A stretch of 64,000 bases of DNA from Actinomycetota bacterium (GCA_009701885.1 WLJH01000013.1:39293-103292); one strand, 5' to 3'; numbered from the stretch's first letter, positions 17,772-27,682 are shown. The notes: a model not told the origin generated them from the sequence alone. Numbers and translations: made by a program.

Positions 17772-19439
17772 GTGAGCGCCACCGAGGCGCCCGCAGCGCT
17801 GCTCCTCGAGCGCTCGGACGCCGACCTCATCGCAGCCGTGCGGGCCGGCGACCTGGAGTCGTACGGCGAGCTCTTCGCGCGCCACGCCGAGGCCGCCCGG
17901 CGCCTGGCCCGGCAGCTCACGAGGGGCAGCGGGGACGCCGAGGACCTGGTCTCGGACGCCTTCGCGAAGGTCATGGAGGTGCTGCGCCGCGGCGGCGGCC
18001 CCGACGAGGCGTTCCGCGCCTACCTCCTCACCTCCCTGCGCCGCCTGCACGTCGACCGCACCCGGGTCACGGCCCGCGCGACGCCCACCGACGACATCGC
18101 GGCGTACGACGCCGGGGTGCCCTTCCACGACACGGCGGTGGCCGGGTTCGAGAACGAGGCGGCGGCCGAGGCGTTCGCCTCGCTGCCCGAGCGCTGGCAG
18201 CTGGTGCTGTGGCACACCGAGGTCGAGGGCGCGAAGCCCGCTGACGTCGCGCCGCTGCTCGGCATGAGCCCCAACTCTGTCGCCGCGCTGGCCTACCGCG
18301 CCCGCGAGGGCCTGCGCGAGGCGTTCCTCGCCGCCCACGCCGCGCGCTCGGACGACCAGGACTGCCGCACCACCCAGGGCAGGCTCGGCGCCTACGTCCG
18401 CGGCAACTCCTCGCGCCGCGACGCCGGCAAGGTCGAGGAGCACCTCGAGGGCTGCCGCCGCTGCGCGGGGATCTACCTCGAGCTCGTCGAGGTCAACTCC
18501 GGGCTCGGCGCCCTGCTCGCCCCGCTCCTGCTCGGCGGGGCCGCCGCGGCGTACGTCGGGTCCGGGGCGGTCGCCGTCACCGCTGCGACGGGTGCCGCGA
18601 CCGGCGTGGGCTGGACCGGGTGGCTGCTCGCCGTCCCGGGGCGGATCCGCGACCTCGCCCTGGCCAACCTCCCGGCCACGGCCGCAGCGGGCGTGGCGAC
18701 CGCCGCCGTCGTCGGCGGCAGCGTGGTCGCGGGCGTCGCCATCACCTCCGACGACCCCCCGCGCGAGGCCGCGACCACGGCACCGGCCTCCCCCGGCGCA
18801 GCCGAGGACGACGCCGTCGATCCCGCTGGTGAGCCTGCGCCCGGCAACGGCGACGCCGCGGCCCGCGAGGAGGACGACGCACCGGGCGACACCGGGTTCG
18901 GCACGGACCCGACCGACCCCGCGCTGGACGGGCTGCCCGCCGACGAGCTGCCCGCCGACGAGCCGCCCTCGGACGGCGCGCCGACGGACGAGGTGCCGGT
19001 CGAGGCGCCGCCGGGCGACGAGTCCCCGACCGAGGAGGCACCGGAGCCGCCGGGCGACGGACCGGGGCCCCAGCCCGGACCCGAGCCCCAGCCCGAGCCC
19101 CAGCCCCAGCCCGAACCTGAGCCCGAGCCGACCCCGCCGCTGACCGCGGAGGGCCGGGCGACGACCGCCCTGGGCCTCTCCTGGCGCGTGGTGCTCGACG
19201 TCGCCGGCCTCGAGGAGGGCACGACCGGTCGCGTCCGGCTCACCAGCGACCGGCCGCTGCTGGCCCTGACCCTGGACCGTCGCTGCGCCGGTCTGGCGCT
19301 GGGCCCGGCGAGCTGCTCGCTGTCCGGCGGCACGTACACCTTCCGGGCGCTCCCGGCGCCGGGGCAGCGGACCACGTTGACCTTCGAGGTGGAGACGGCC
19401 GACGGCCGCACCACGACGGTCCGGGTCCCCCTCGCCTGA
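17772..19439 (+). CDS. ECF sigma factor with C-terminal zinc-finger-like, transmembrane, Pro-rich and extracytoplasmic extension
   Basis: Region 2 (GSGDAEDLVSDAFAKVMEVLRRG), region 4 (KPADVAPLLGMSPNSVAALAYRAREGLR), HLEGCRRC zinc-finger-like motif, hydrophobic segments, PEPQPEPQPQPEPEPEP linker, C-terminal beta-rich domain. Confidence 0.85.
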   Translation: MSATEAPAALLLERSDADLIAAVRAGDLESYGELFARHAEAARRLARQLTRGSGDAEDLVSDAFAKVMEVLRRGGGPDEAFRAYLLTSLRRLHVDRTRVTARATPTDDIAAYDAGVPFHDTAVAGFENEAAAEAFASLPERWQLVLWHTEVEGAKPADVAPLLGMSPNSVAALAYRAREGLREAFLAAHAARSDDQDCRTTQGRLGAYVRGNSSRRDAGKVEEHLEGCRRCAGIYLELVEVNSGLGALLAPLLLGGAAAAYVGSGAVAVTAATGAATGVGWTGWLLAVPGRIRDLALANLPATAAAGVATAAVVGGSVVAGVAITSDDPPREAATTAPASPGAAEDDAVDPAGEPAPGNGDAAAREEDDAPGDTGFGTDPTDPALDGLPADELPADEPPSDGAPTDEVPVEAPPGDESPTEEAPEPPGDGPGPQPGPEPQPEPQPQPEPEPEPTPPLTAEGRATTALGLSWRVVLDVAGLEEGTTGRVRLTSDRPLLALTLDRRCAGLALGPASCSLSGGTYTFRALPAPGQRTTLTFEVETADGRTTTVRVPLA

Positions 19440-19509
19440 CGCGTCCGCACGCGCTGCCTCACCCCCTCAGGCGGACTGGGACCCCGAGGAGCGGGGCAAG
19501 AACCCCCGC

Positions 19510-20007
19510 ATGTCGCTCAGCCGCACGATCGCCCGCCCGATGCTCGCCTCCGTCTTCTTCGTCGGGGCCGCCAACGCCCTGAAGAACAGCGGTGCCCTGG
19601 CCGCCAAGGCCCAGCCGGTCACCGACCGCGTCGGGCCGATCGCCCGCAAGGCCGTGCCGGTCCTGCCGCAGGACCCCGAGGCGCTGGTGAAGGTCAACGC
19701 CGGCGTGCAGATCGTCGCCGCCCTGGGCCTGGCCACCGGTCGCGCCCCGCGCCTGTGCTCGGCGGTGCTGGCCGCCTCGCTCGTGCCGACCACGGCCGCC
19801 GGTCACGCCTTCGGGGCTGCCGACGACCAGGCGACCGCGCAGCAGCAGCGGCTGCACTTCGCCAAGAACCTCTCCATCCTGGGCGGCCTCGTGATCGCCG
19901 CCGGCGACACCGACGGCAAGCCGGGCGTCGCGTGGCGCACCCGTCACCTGGCCAAGGACGCCAAGCGCGAGGCGCGCCTGGTCGCCGCCCGCTCCCCGAT
20001 CGGCTGA
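19510..20007 (+). CDS. DoxX family membrane protein
   Basis: MSLSRTIARPMLASVFFVGAANAL... typical DoxX-like start and hydrophobic profile. Confidence 0.8.
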   Translation: MSLSRTIARPMLASVFFVGAANALKNSGALAAKAQPVTDRVGPIARKAVPVLPQDPEALVKVNAGVQIVAALGLATGRAPRLCSAVLAASLVPTTAAGHAFGAADDQATAQQQRLHFAKNLSILGGLVIAAGDTDGKPGVAWRTRHLAKDAKREARLVAARSPIG

Positions 20008-20037
20008 GGCACGCCGCGGCCCGACTAGGCTGCGCGC

Positions 20038-21342
20038 GTGCCCCTCGACACGCTGCCGAACCCCTGGCCCGCGCCCCGCGCGCACGCCCCCGTCGAGGCC
20101 GACGTGACCCTGCCGGGCAGCAAGAGCCTCACCAACCGCGCGCTGGTGCTGGCCGCGATCGCCGACGGCCCCTCCGTCGTACGTCGGGCGCTGCGGTCGC
20201 GTGACTCGCTGCTGATGGCGGCGGCGCTCACCGGGCTCGGCGCGCACGTCGACACCACCACCGACGACTGGACCGTGACCCCCGGGCCGCTGCGCGGCGG
20301 CACCGACGTCGACTGCGGGTTGGCCGGCACGGTGATGCGCTTCGTCCCGCCGGTGGCGGCGCTCGCCGAGGGCACCGTCTCCTTCGACGGCGACCCGCAC
20401 ATGCGCAGCCGGCCGATCGGCGAGGTGCTCACCGCCCTGCGCAGCCTGGGCGTCGAGGTGGACGACGAGGGCCGTGGCTCGCTCCCGTTCCGCCTGCACG
20501 GCACGGGGTCGGTGCGCGGCGGCCGGGTCGTGATCGACGCCAGCGCCTCCTCGCAGTTCGTCTCCGCGCTGCTGCTCGCCGGCGCCCGCTACGACGAGGG
20601 TGTCGACGTCCGCCACGACGGCAAGCCCGTCCCTTCCCTGCCCCACATCGACATGACCGTGGCCGTCCTGCGCGCGCACGGTGTCGAGGTCGACGACAGC
20701 GACGCCAACCGGTGGGCCGTCGCCCCCGGGCCGGTGCGCGCCGTCGACCACACCATCGAGCCCGACCTCTCCAACGCCGGGCCGTTCCTCGCGCTGGCCG
20801 CGGTCAGCGGCGGCACCGTGACGGTCCGCGACTGGCCCGAGGCCACCACGCAGGCGGGGGACGCCCTGCGCGGGCTGCTGACCGACATGGGCTGCACCGT
20901 CGAGCGCACCACCGCGGGCCTGCGGGTCACCGGCCCGACCCCCGGCACCCTGCAAGGCATCGACGCCGACCTGCACGACGTGGGCGAGCTGACCCCGGTC
21001 GTGGCCGCGCTCTGCGCCCTCGCCGCCTCCCCCAGCCACCTGCGCGGCGTCGGCCACATCCGGCACCACGAGACCGACCGGCTGGCCGCCCTGGCCCGCG
21101 AGCTCGGCGGTCTCGGCGCCGACGTGACCGAGCACCCCGACGGCCTGTCGTTCCGGCCCGCGAGCCTCCACGGCGGCGTCTTCGGCACGTACGCCGACCA
21201 CCGGATGGCACACGCAGGCGTCGTGGTCGGCGCGGCCGTCGACGGGGTCGAGGTGGAGGACGTCGGCACCACCGCCAAGACCTTCACCGACTTCGCCGGG
21301 GCCTGGTCGGCCCTCTTCGAGCCCACGGCCCCCCGGGACTGA
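20038..21342 (+). CDS. aroA: 3-phosphoshikimate 1-carboxyvinyltransferase (EPSP synthase)
   Basis: [62 protein letters not shown]. Confidence 0.96.
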   Translation: MPLDTLPNPWPAPRAHAPVEADVTLPGSKSLTNRALVLAAIADGPSVVRRALRSRDSLLMAAALTGLGAHVDTTTDDWTVTPGPLRGGTDVDCGLAGTVMRFVPPVAALAEGTVSFDGDPHMRSRPIGEVLTALRSLGVEVDDEGRGSLPFRLHGTGSVRGGRVVIDASASSQFVSALLLAGARYDEGVDVRHDGKPVPSLPHIDMTVAVLRAHGVEVDDSDANRWAVAPGPVRAVDHTIEPDLSNAGPFLALAAVSGGTVTVRDWPEATTQAGDALRGLLTDMGCTVERTTAGLRVTGPTPGTLQGIDADLHDVGELTPVVAALCALAASPSHLRGVGHIRHHETDRLAALARELGGLGADVTEHPDGLSFRPASLHGGVFGTYADHRMAHAGVVVGAAVDGVEVEDVGTTAKTFTDFAGAWSALFEPTAPRD

Positions 21343-21349
21343 GGGAGCC

Positions 21350-22351
21350 ATGGCGCGGGAGCGGTACTCGACGCACGACCACGAGCACTACGAGCGTCCC
21401 CGTCGCCGCACGCGCCCGCGCACCAAGGAGCGCCCGACCTACGACGACGCCACCGACGGCCTGGTCGTGACCGTCGACCGCGGACGGTTCACCCTGCTCG
21501 TCGAGGACCGCACCGTCATGGCGGTCAAGGCGCGCCCCCTGGGCCGCAAGGGCGTCGTGGTCGGCGACCGGGTCCGCGTCGTCGGTGACGTCTCCGGCGA
21601 GGAGGGCACGCTCGCCCGGATCGTCGAGGTCTCCGAGCGCACCACCGTCCTGCGGCGCACCGCCGACGACGACGACCCGGTCGAGCGGGTGATCGTCTCC
21701 AACGCCGACCAGCTGGTCGTCGTGACGGCCCTGGCCGACCCCGAGCCGCGCCCGGGCCTGCTCGACCGCGCGCTCGTGGCCGCCTACGACGCCGGGATGC
21801 GCCCGCTGCTGTGCCTGACCAAGGCCGACCTGGCGTCCCCCGAGACCCTCCTGTCGACGTACCGGTCGCTCGGCGTGCCGTGGGTGGTCACCGAGCGCGG
21901 CGCCGACCTGTCCCCCCTGCGCGAGGAGCTGGCCGGGCGCACCAGCGTGCTGATCGGGCACAGCGGCGTCGGCAAGTCCACGCTGGTCAACGCACTGGTG
22001 CCGGACGCCGGCCGGGCCATCGGGCACGTCAACGCGGTCACGGGCCGCGGGCGGCACACCTCGACCTCGGCCTACCTGCTCGCCCTGCCCGAGCACGGGG
22101 GCCGGCCCGGGTGGATCGTCGACACCCCCGGCATCCGCTCGTTCGGGCTGGCCCACGTCGAGCCCGAGCACCTCATCGAGGCGTTCCCCGACCTCGACGA
22201 GATGACCGAGGAGTGCCCGCGCGGGTGCACGCACGGCACCGACGAGCCGGAGTGCGGCCTGGACGAGGCGCTGGCCGCCGGTGCCGCCGACCCCGACCGG
22301 GTCACCTCCTTCCGACGGCTGCTCGAGGCGCGCTCCGAACCCGCCTGGTGA
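21350..22351 (+). CDS. rsgA: Ribosome small subunit-dependent GTPase A
   Basis: LIGHSGVGKSTLVNALVP, circularly permuted GTPase, DTPGIRSFGL, C-terminal Cys/His motif. Confidence 0.95.
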   Translation: MARERYSTHDHEHYERPRRRTRPRTKERPTYDDATDGLVVTVDRGRFTLLVEDRTVMAVKARPLGRKGVVVGDRVRVVGDVSGEEGTLARIVEVSERTTVLRRTADDDDPVERVIVSNADQLVVVTALADPEPRPGLLDRALVAAYDAGMRPLLCLTKADLASPETLLSTYRSLGVPWVVTERGADLSPLREELAGRTSVLIGHSGVGKSTLVNALVPDAGRAIGHVNAVTGRGRHTSTSAYLLALPEHGGRPGWIVDTPGIRSFGLAHVEPEHLIEAFPDLDEMTEECPRGCTHGTDEPECGLDEALAAGAADPDRVTSFRRLLEARSEPAW

Positions 22352-22374
22352 GCCGCGGGCTAGCCTGTGCGCTC

Positions 22375-23265
22375 GTGGCCCCCTCCTCGTCGACCAACCC
22401 GGACTTCACCGACGACCTGCGCCTGGCGCACCTGCTGGCCGACGACGCCGACTCGCTGACCACCGCGCGGTTCAAGGCGCTGGACCTGCACGTGATGAGC
22501 AAGCCCGACCTCACGCCGGTCACCGACGCCGACCAGGCCGTCGAGGAGGCGATCCGCCGCACCCTCTCGCGGGTCCGCTCGCGCGACGCCGTGACGGGCG
22601 AAGAGCAGGGCACGACCGGCAACTCCCAGCGCCGCTGGATCATCGACCCGATCGACGGCACCAAGAACTTCGTGCGCGGCGTCCCGGTGTGGGCCACCCT
22701 CATCTCCCTCGTCGTCGACGACGAGGTCGTGGTCGGCGTGGTGTCCGCGCCGCAGCTGCAGCGCCGCTGGTGGGCCTCGGCCGGCGGCGGGGCCTGGACG
22801 GGCAAGTCGCTGCTGAAGGCGACGCGCATGCAGGTCTCCGACGTACGACGCCTGGAGGACGCCTCCTTCTCCTACTCCTCCCTGTCGGGCTGGGAGGACC
22901 GCGACCGCCTCGAGGACGTGCTCGCACTGACCCGGCGGTGCTGGCGCACCCGGGCCTACGGCGACTTCTGGTCCTACATGCTGGTGGCCGAGGGGGCCGT
23001 CGACATCGCGGCCGAGCCGGAGCTGGAGGTCTACGACATGGCCGCGCTCGACGTGATCGTCCGCGAGGCCGGGGGCTCCTTCACCTCCCTCGACGGCAGC
23101 CCCGGACCCTGGGGCGGCAACGCGGTGGCGAGCAACGGCCACCTGCACGACGCGGCGATGGCCTTCCTCGGCGGCCTGCCCGACGACCACGGCGACGACC
23201 CCGACCAGCCGCGCTCGGGTCCGGGCTCGGTGTCGGACCTGCGCTCGCGCCGTCCCAGGGACTGA
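22375..23265 (+). CDS. hisN: Histidinol-phosphatase / inositol monophosphatase family
   Basis: WIIDPIDGTKNFVRGVPVWATLISL, GDFWSYMLVAEGAVDIAAEPELEVYDMAAL. Confidence 0.92.
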   Translation: MAPSSSTNPDFTDDLRLAHLLADDADSLTTARFKALDLHVMSKPDLTPVTDADQAVEEAIRRTLSRVRSRDAVTGEEQGTTGNSQRRWIIDPIDGTKNFVRGVPVWATLISLVVDDEVVVGVVSAPQLQRRWWASAGGGAWTGKSLLKATRMQVSDVRRLEDASFSYSSLSGWEDRDRLEDVLALTRRCWRTRAYGDFWSYMLVAEGAVDIAAEPELEVYDMAALDVIVREAGGSFTSLDGSPGPWGGNAVASNGHLHDAAMAFLGGLPDDHGDDPDQPRSGPGSVSDLRSRRPRD

Positions 23266-23321
23266 GCCGGGCACCGTCCCGGCCCTGTACGCGTGAGCCA
23301 CGTCACTTGTACGGTCGGAGG

Positions 23322-23756
23322 GTGAAGATCGCCGACGTGCTCGCCGCCAAGGACCGTGGCCGTGAGGTCGTGTCCATCGCCCCCGAGGCCGGGGTCCGCG
23401 ACCTCCTGGCCCTGCTCGCCGAGCACAACGTCGGCGCGGTCGTGGTGAGCGCCGACGGCTCGACGCTCGAGGGGATCGTCAGCGAGCGCGACGTCGTGCG
23501 GCACCTGCACCACGACGGCACGGTGGTCAACAACACCGTGCAGGCGATCATGACCCGCGAGGTCGAGGTGTGCCGGCCCGACGCCGGCCTCGACGAGGTC
23601 ATGGAGACGATGACCCGCCGGCGCTTCCGCCACCTGCCGGTGGTGGGCGAGGAGGGCCTGGAGGGCGTCGTCAGCATCGGCGACGTGGTGAAGGCCAAGA
23701 TCGGCCAGCTGGAGTTCGAGCGCGACCAGCTCGACTCCTACGTGCACCAGACCTGA
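23322..23756 (+). CDS. CBS domain protein
   Basis: Two CBS repeats (EGIVSERDVVRHL; MTRRRFRHLPVVGEEGLEGVVSIGDVV). Confidence 0.92.
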   Translation: MKIADVLAAKDRGREVVSIAPEAGVRDLLALLAEHNVGAVVVSADGSTLEGIVSERDVVRHLHHDGTVVNNTVQAIMTREVEVCRPDAGLDEVMETMTRRRFRHLPVVGEEGLEGVVSIGDVVKAKIGQLEFERDQLDSYVHQT

Positions 23757-23775
23757 GGGCTGGTGCGGCCCGCGC

Positions 23776-24261
23776 TCAGCGCAGGCTGACCCGGTGCCCC
23801 CCGACGCGGATGTCGCTGTCCTCGTCGACCACCTGCGAGACGACCGGCGAGCCGTCGACGTGGCAGCCGCCCGCGAGCGCCTTGAGCACCCGGCGGCCTT
23901 CGAGGTCGTGGCCGAGCACCGCGTGCCGCGCCCGCAGACCGGGGAGCACCACGTCGCAGCTGGGGTGGGAGCCGATGACGACCGAGGCCTGTGCCGGCAG
24001 GGCCGTGACCACCGGGATCGTGGCCACCGCCCCACCCACGGCACTGCTGCCGGCCGCCTCGGCCGGCGCGACCCGGCCGACAGCACCGGGCGCCGGGGCC
24101 GGGACCACGGGCGCGGGGATGCGCCGACGCGGCGCGACGATCCGGACCGTGCTCGGGGCCGTGCGGGGCTCCTCGGAGCGGGGGCGGGTCCAGCGGTTGT
24201 GGATCACGCGGAAGCCGCCGCGCTCGGGCCGTCCGGGACCCGCGACCTGGTCGTTCGTCAT
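23776..24261 (-). CDS. FHA domain-like protein
   Basis: VVIGSHPSCDVVLPGLRARHAVLGHD...VDGSPVV resembles the FHA core. Confidence 0.75.
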   Translation of the reverse strand: MTNDQVAGPGRPERGGFRVIHNRWTRPRSEEPRTAPSTVRIVAPRRRIPAPVVPAPAPGAVGRVAPAEAAGSSAVGGAVATIPVVTALPAQASVVIGSHPSCDVVLPGLRARHAVLGHDLEGRRVLKALAGGCHVDGSPVVSQVVDEDSDIRVGGHRVSLR

Positions 24262-24287
24262 GTCCGACTCCACCCCTTTGACACGTT

Positions 24288-24306
24288 CCTCAACACGCTG
24301 TTGAGG
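24288..24306. promoter_or_regulatory. Perfect inverted repeat, candidate operator
   Basis: CCTCAACA-CGC-TGTTGAGG immediately 5' of the MerR-DICT gene, downstream of a TTGACA hexamer (24278-24283). Confidence 0.65.
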
Positions 24307-24321
24307 TATAGCATCACAGAC

Positions 24322-25233
24322 GTGAACACATCGTCCACCCCCACCCTGAGCATCGGGGACCTCGCCGAACGCACCGGCGTCGCCCCTGCCACCCTGAGGA
24401 TGTGGGAGCAGCGCCACGGCTTCCCCGTCCCCGAGCGCCTCGACAGCGGCCACCGCCGCTACGCCGAGGCCGACGTCGAGAGCATCCGTGGTGTCCTGGA
24501 CCGGCGCGACGCCGGCTCGCGCCTCGACGCCGCGATCGCCGACGTCCTGGCCGCCCGTCGCCGCGAGAGCGAGCCGGGCGCCCGGTCCATCTGGGCCGAG
24601 CTGCGCCGCCGCCACCGCGAGATCCCCACCCACCGGCTGACCAAGCAGACCCTGCTGTCCCTGTCGTGGGCGATCGAGGACGAGTTCGCCGCGAAGGCCG
24701 AGCGCGCCCACCTCTTCGGCCTCTTCCAGCACGAGCACTACTACAGCCCCGCCCGTCGCCGCTGGGACGAGCTGGCGCGGGTCGCGGGCTCGTCGTACGC
24801 CTTCTTCGCACCCGAGGACGAGGCCGACCTCGGGCACCCCGAAAAGTTCGGTCCGACCGCGGGCCGGGCGGCGTCGGTGCCGGTGCTGCTCGACGACTCC
24901 TCCCCCGTGCGCCGCGAGTGGGCGGTCGTGTGCGACAGCGTCGACCTGCCCGTCGTGCTGACGGCGTGGGAGCTGCCGGGCCAGGAGGGCGTCGCCGACC
25001 GCGACCGCGTCTTCGAGTCCGCGTGGAGCATCGACCCGATGGCCGTGCGCCGCGCCTCGCGCACCTGTGCGGCACTCGCCGCGGAGGCGGGCGCCGAGGG
25101 CGTCGCCGCCGTGCAGTACGCCCTGGCCGACGACCCGGCGCCGGTCGCCGCGGACCTCGCGGCCGTCAGTGCCCTCTTCTCCCGCGTCGTCGCCTACGTC
25201 GACGACGGCGCCCGCCGGCTGCGGCGCGCGTGA
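24322..25233 (+). CDS. MerR-family regulator with C-terminal DICT sensory domain
   Basis: IGDLAERTGVAPATLRMWEQRHGFPVPERLDSGHRRY; C-terminal LSWAIEDEFAAKAERAHLFGLFQ...REWAVVCDSVDLPVVLTAWELPG typical of DICT. Confidence 0.88.
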   Translation: MNTSSTPTLSIGDLAERTGVAPATLRMWEQRHGFPVPERLDSGHRRYAEADVESIRGVLDRRDAGSRLDAAIADVLAARRRESEPGARSIWAELRRRHREIPTHRLTKQTLLSLSWAIEDEFAAKAERAHLFGLFQHEHYYSPARRRWDELARVAGSSYAFFAPEDEADLGHPEKFGPTAGRAASVPVLLDDSSPVRREWAVVCDSVDLPVVLTAWELPGQEGVADRDRVFESAWSIDPMAVRRASRTCAALAAEAGAEGVAAVQYALADDPAPVAADLAAVSALFSRVVAYVDDGARRLRRA

Positions 25234-26504
25234 GCGCCGGCCCCGGCCCCGCAGCCGAGGTCGACGTCGCGGTCGTCGGTGCGGGGCTCGCCGGCCTGCG
25301 CTGCGCCCGGGTCCTGGCCGACGCCGGGCTGCACGTCGAGGTGCTCGAGGCCGCCGACCGGGTCGGCGGGCGGATGCGCACCGACGAGGTCGACGGGCAC
25401 CTGCTCGACCGGGGCTTCCAGCTGCTCAACCCCGCCTACCCCGCCGTACGCCGCTGGGTGGACGTCCCGGCACTGGGGCTGCAGCCCTTCCCCGCCGGCG
25501 TCGCCGCGGCCACCGAGCGCGGCACCGTCCGCCTCGGGGACCCGCGCCGGGCGCCGGGGCTGCTGGCGCCCAGCGCCCTGACCGGGGCCCGTCGGCTGCG
25601 CGAGGTGGTGCCGCTCCTGCGGTGGGTCGCGCCCCTGCTGCGCCCGCGCGCGCAGGGTCTCGCGGAGCGGCTGCGGGCCACGCGCCCGACCCGCTCGCTG
25701 CGCGCGGCGCTCGACGACCTGGGCGCCCGCGGCGACCTGCGCCGGGTGCTGGAGGCGTTCCTCTCCGGCGTGGTCCTCGACCGCGAGGGTGCCACCGACG
25801 AACGGGTCGCGCTGCTGCTCGTCCGCTCCTTCCTCGACGGCAGCCCCTCGCTGCCCGCGGGCGGCATGCAGGCCTTGCCGGCCCAGCTCGCGCAGGACCT
25901 GACCGTGCACCTCGACACCCCCGTGGAGGTACTCGAGCCGGGCGGGCTGCGCACCGCCGCCGGCTCGGTCCGCGCCCGGGCGGTGGTCGTCGCCACCGAC
26001 CAGCTGGCCTCAGCGACGCTGCTGGACCGCGCGCCCGGCACCGACCGCGGCGTGGTGACCCACTGGTGGAGCGCCGAGGTGGGGTCGCTCCCGGCGACCG
26101 GCGGGCTGCTGCACGTCGACGCCCGGCCCCGCCCGACCGGCCCCGTGGCCAACACCGCGGTCGTGTCGCAGGCGGCACCGTCGTACTCCCCCGACGGGCG
26201 GGCCCTGGTGCAGGCCTCGGTGGTGCTGGACCACCGCGGGGTCGTGCCCGAGGCCACCGTGCGCCGCCACGCCGCCGAGCTGCTCGGCACCTCGGCCGCG
26301 GGGTGGCAGGAGCTGGCCCGGCACGAGGTGCCGCACGCGCTGCCCTCGGCCACCCCGCCGCACGACCTGCGGCGCCCGACCCGCGTGCGGCCCGGACTGC
26401 ACGTGTGCGGCGACCACCGCGACACCCCGTCCATCCAGGGCGCCCTCGTCAGCGGCGACCGGGCGGCGCGGGCGGTGCTGGCCGAGCTGCGCGCGGCCCG
26501 GTGA
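25230..26504 (+). CDS. FAD-dependent amine oxidase / protoporphyrinogen-oxidase-like flavoprotein
   Basis: VAVVGAGLAGLRCARVLADAGLHVEVLEAADRVGGRMRT; C-terminal VCGDHRDTPSIQGALVSGDRAA. Confidence 0.88.
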   Translation: MSAGPGPAAEVDVAVVGAGLAGLRCARVLADAGLHVEVLEAADRVGGRMRTDEVDGHLLDRGFQLLNPAYPAVRRWVDVPALGLQPFPAGVAAATERGTVRLGDPRRAPGLLAPSALTGARRLREVVPLLRWVAPLLRPRAQGLAERLRATRPTRSLRAALDDLGARGDLRRVLEAFLSGVVLDREGATDERVALLLVRSFLDGSPSLPAGGMQALPAQLAQDLTVHLDTPVEVLEPGGLRTAAGSVRARAVVVATDQLASATLLDRAPGTDRGVVTHWWSAEVGSLPATGGLLHVDARPRPTGPVANTAVVSQAAPSYSPDGRALVQASVVLDHRGVVPEATVRRHAAELLGTSAAGWQELARHEVPHALPSATPPHDLRRPTRVRPGLHVCGDHRDTPSIQGALVSGDRAARAVLAELRAAR

Positions 26505-26511
26505 GGCTGCG

Positions 26512-26931
26512 ATGAGCGCCGAGACCTCCCTGCTCGTGCTCCTGGCCGCCACCTGGGCGCACCTCGGCTTCCAGGTCACCGTGTCCTCGCTGGTCTACCC
26601 CGTGCTGGCGGCCACCCCGTCCGAGGCGTGGCGTCGCGCGCACGACCGGCACAGCCGGGTCATCACCCCGACCGTCGGGGCGGTGTACGCCGCCCTCCTG
26701 CTCGGCACGGCGGCCTCGCTGTCCACCGCGGCGGGCCCGGCCGTGGTCGCCGCGGCCGCCGGGGTCGCGCTCAGCCTCGGGACGACCGCCCTGGTGGCGG
26801 CGCCGCTGCACGGGCGGCTGGCCGCCGCGGGCCCCACGCCCGAGCGCCTGCGGACCCTGCTCGTCGCCGACCGGGTGCGGACCGCCGGGGCGGCGCTCGC
26901 CGCCGTCGCGGCCACGGTCGCCGCGCTCTGA
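26512..26931 (+). CDS. Small membrane protein
   Basis: 139 aa with four hydrophobic segments; tightly spaced after the flavoprotein gene. Confidence 0.7.
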   Translation: MSAETSLLVLLAATWAHLGFQVTVSSLVYPVLAATPSEAWRRAHDRHSRVITPTVGAVYAALLLGTAASLSTAAGPAVVAAAAGVALSLGTTALVAAPLHGRLAAAGPTPERLRTLLVADRVRTAGAALAAVAATVAAL

Positions 26932-26935
26932 AGGC

Positions 26936-27682
26936 CTACTGCTCGAGGGCCTCGAAGGCGTCGGGACGGCTCAGCAGGTCGAAGCGGCTCGCCGGCCAGA
27001 CCCGGGCGAAGACCTTGCCGACGACCAGCTCGACCGGCACGTAGGCCTCGGAGTCGTCGCACGGCTCGCCCTTGCGCCCGCCGCAGCGCAGGTGGAAGGA
27101 GGAGTCGGCGGAGTCGTCACGGTGGTCGCCCATGACGAAGACCTCGCCATCGGGGACCGGGCCGGCCGACCAGCGGCAGGTCGAGACCATCGGCCCGTCG
27201 CAGCGGTCGTCGTTGAGGGTGAAGCCGCTGGAGTCCAGCGGGACGCCGTTGACCAGGAGCCGGCCCTGCTCGTCGCAGCACTCGATGGTGTCGCCGGCGA
27301 CCCCGATGACGCGCTTCACCAGGTGGCCGCCGGTCGGGTAGAGACCGATCCGGCTCATCACGTCGGTCAGCAGCCCCGTCGAGGTGGTCGCGTCACCGGC
27401 ACCCAGCCAGGAGCCCGGGTCCTCGAAGACGACGACGTCGCCGCGCTCGGGACCGCCGCCGCCCCAGTACGACACCTTCTGGACCAGGATCCGGTCGTTG
27501 ATCTCCAGGCCCGGCTCCATCGACCCCGAGGGGATGTAGAAGGCCTGGACCAGAAAGGTCTTCACCACCAGGGCCAGCACGATCGCGAGGCCGAGCAGCA
27601 GCAGCGACTCCTGCCAGACGGGGATGCGCCGCCGACGGGCCCGCGCAGCGGGCGCCGTGGCGCCCTGGTCCTCCTCCGACAC
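26936..27682 (-). CDS. lepB: Signal peptidase I
   Basis: FYIPSGSMEPGLEINDRILVQK, HLVKRVIGVAGD, VPDGEVFVMGDHRDDSADSS. Confidence 0.94.
   Translation of the reverse strand: MSEEDQGATAPAARARRRRIPVWQESLLLLGLAIVLALVVKTFLVQAFYIPSGSMEPGLEINDRILVQKVSYWGGGGPERGDVVVFEDPGSWLGAGDATTSTGLLTDVMSRIGLYPTGGHLVKRVIGVAGDTIECCDEQGRLLVNGVPLDSSGFTLNDDRCDGPMVSTCRWSAGPVPDGEVFVMGDHRDDSADSSFHLRCGGRKGEPCDDSEAYVPVELVVGKVFARVWPASRFDLLSRPDAFEALEQ

Noticed and set aside
19060-19135. Repetitive PEPQPEPQPQPEPEPEP coding tract as a potential DNA repeat element
   Set aside because: Explained as a Pro/Glu/Gln linker of the ECF sigma fusion protein.
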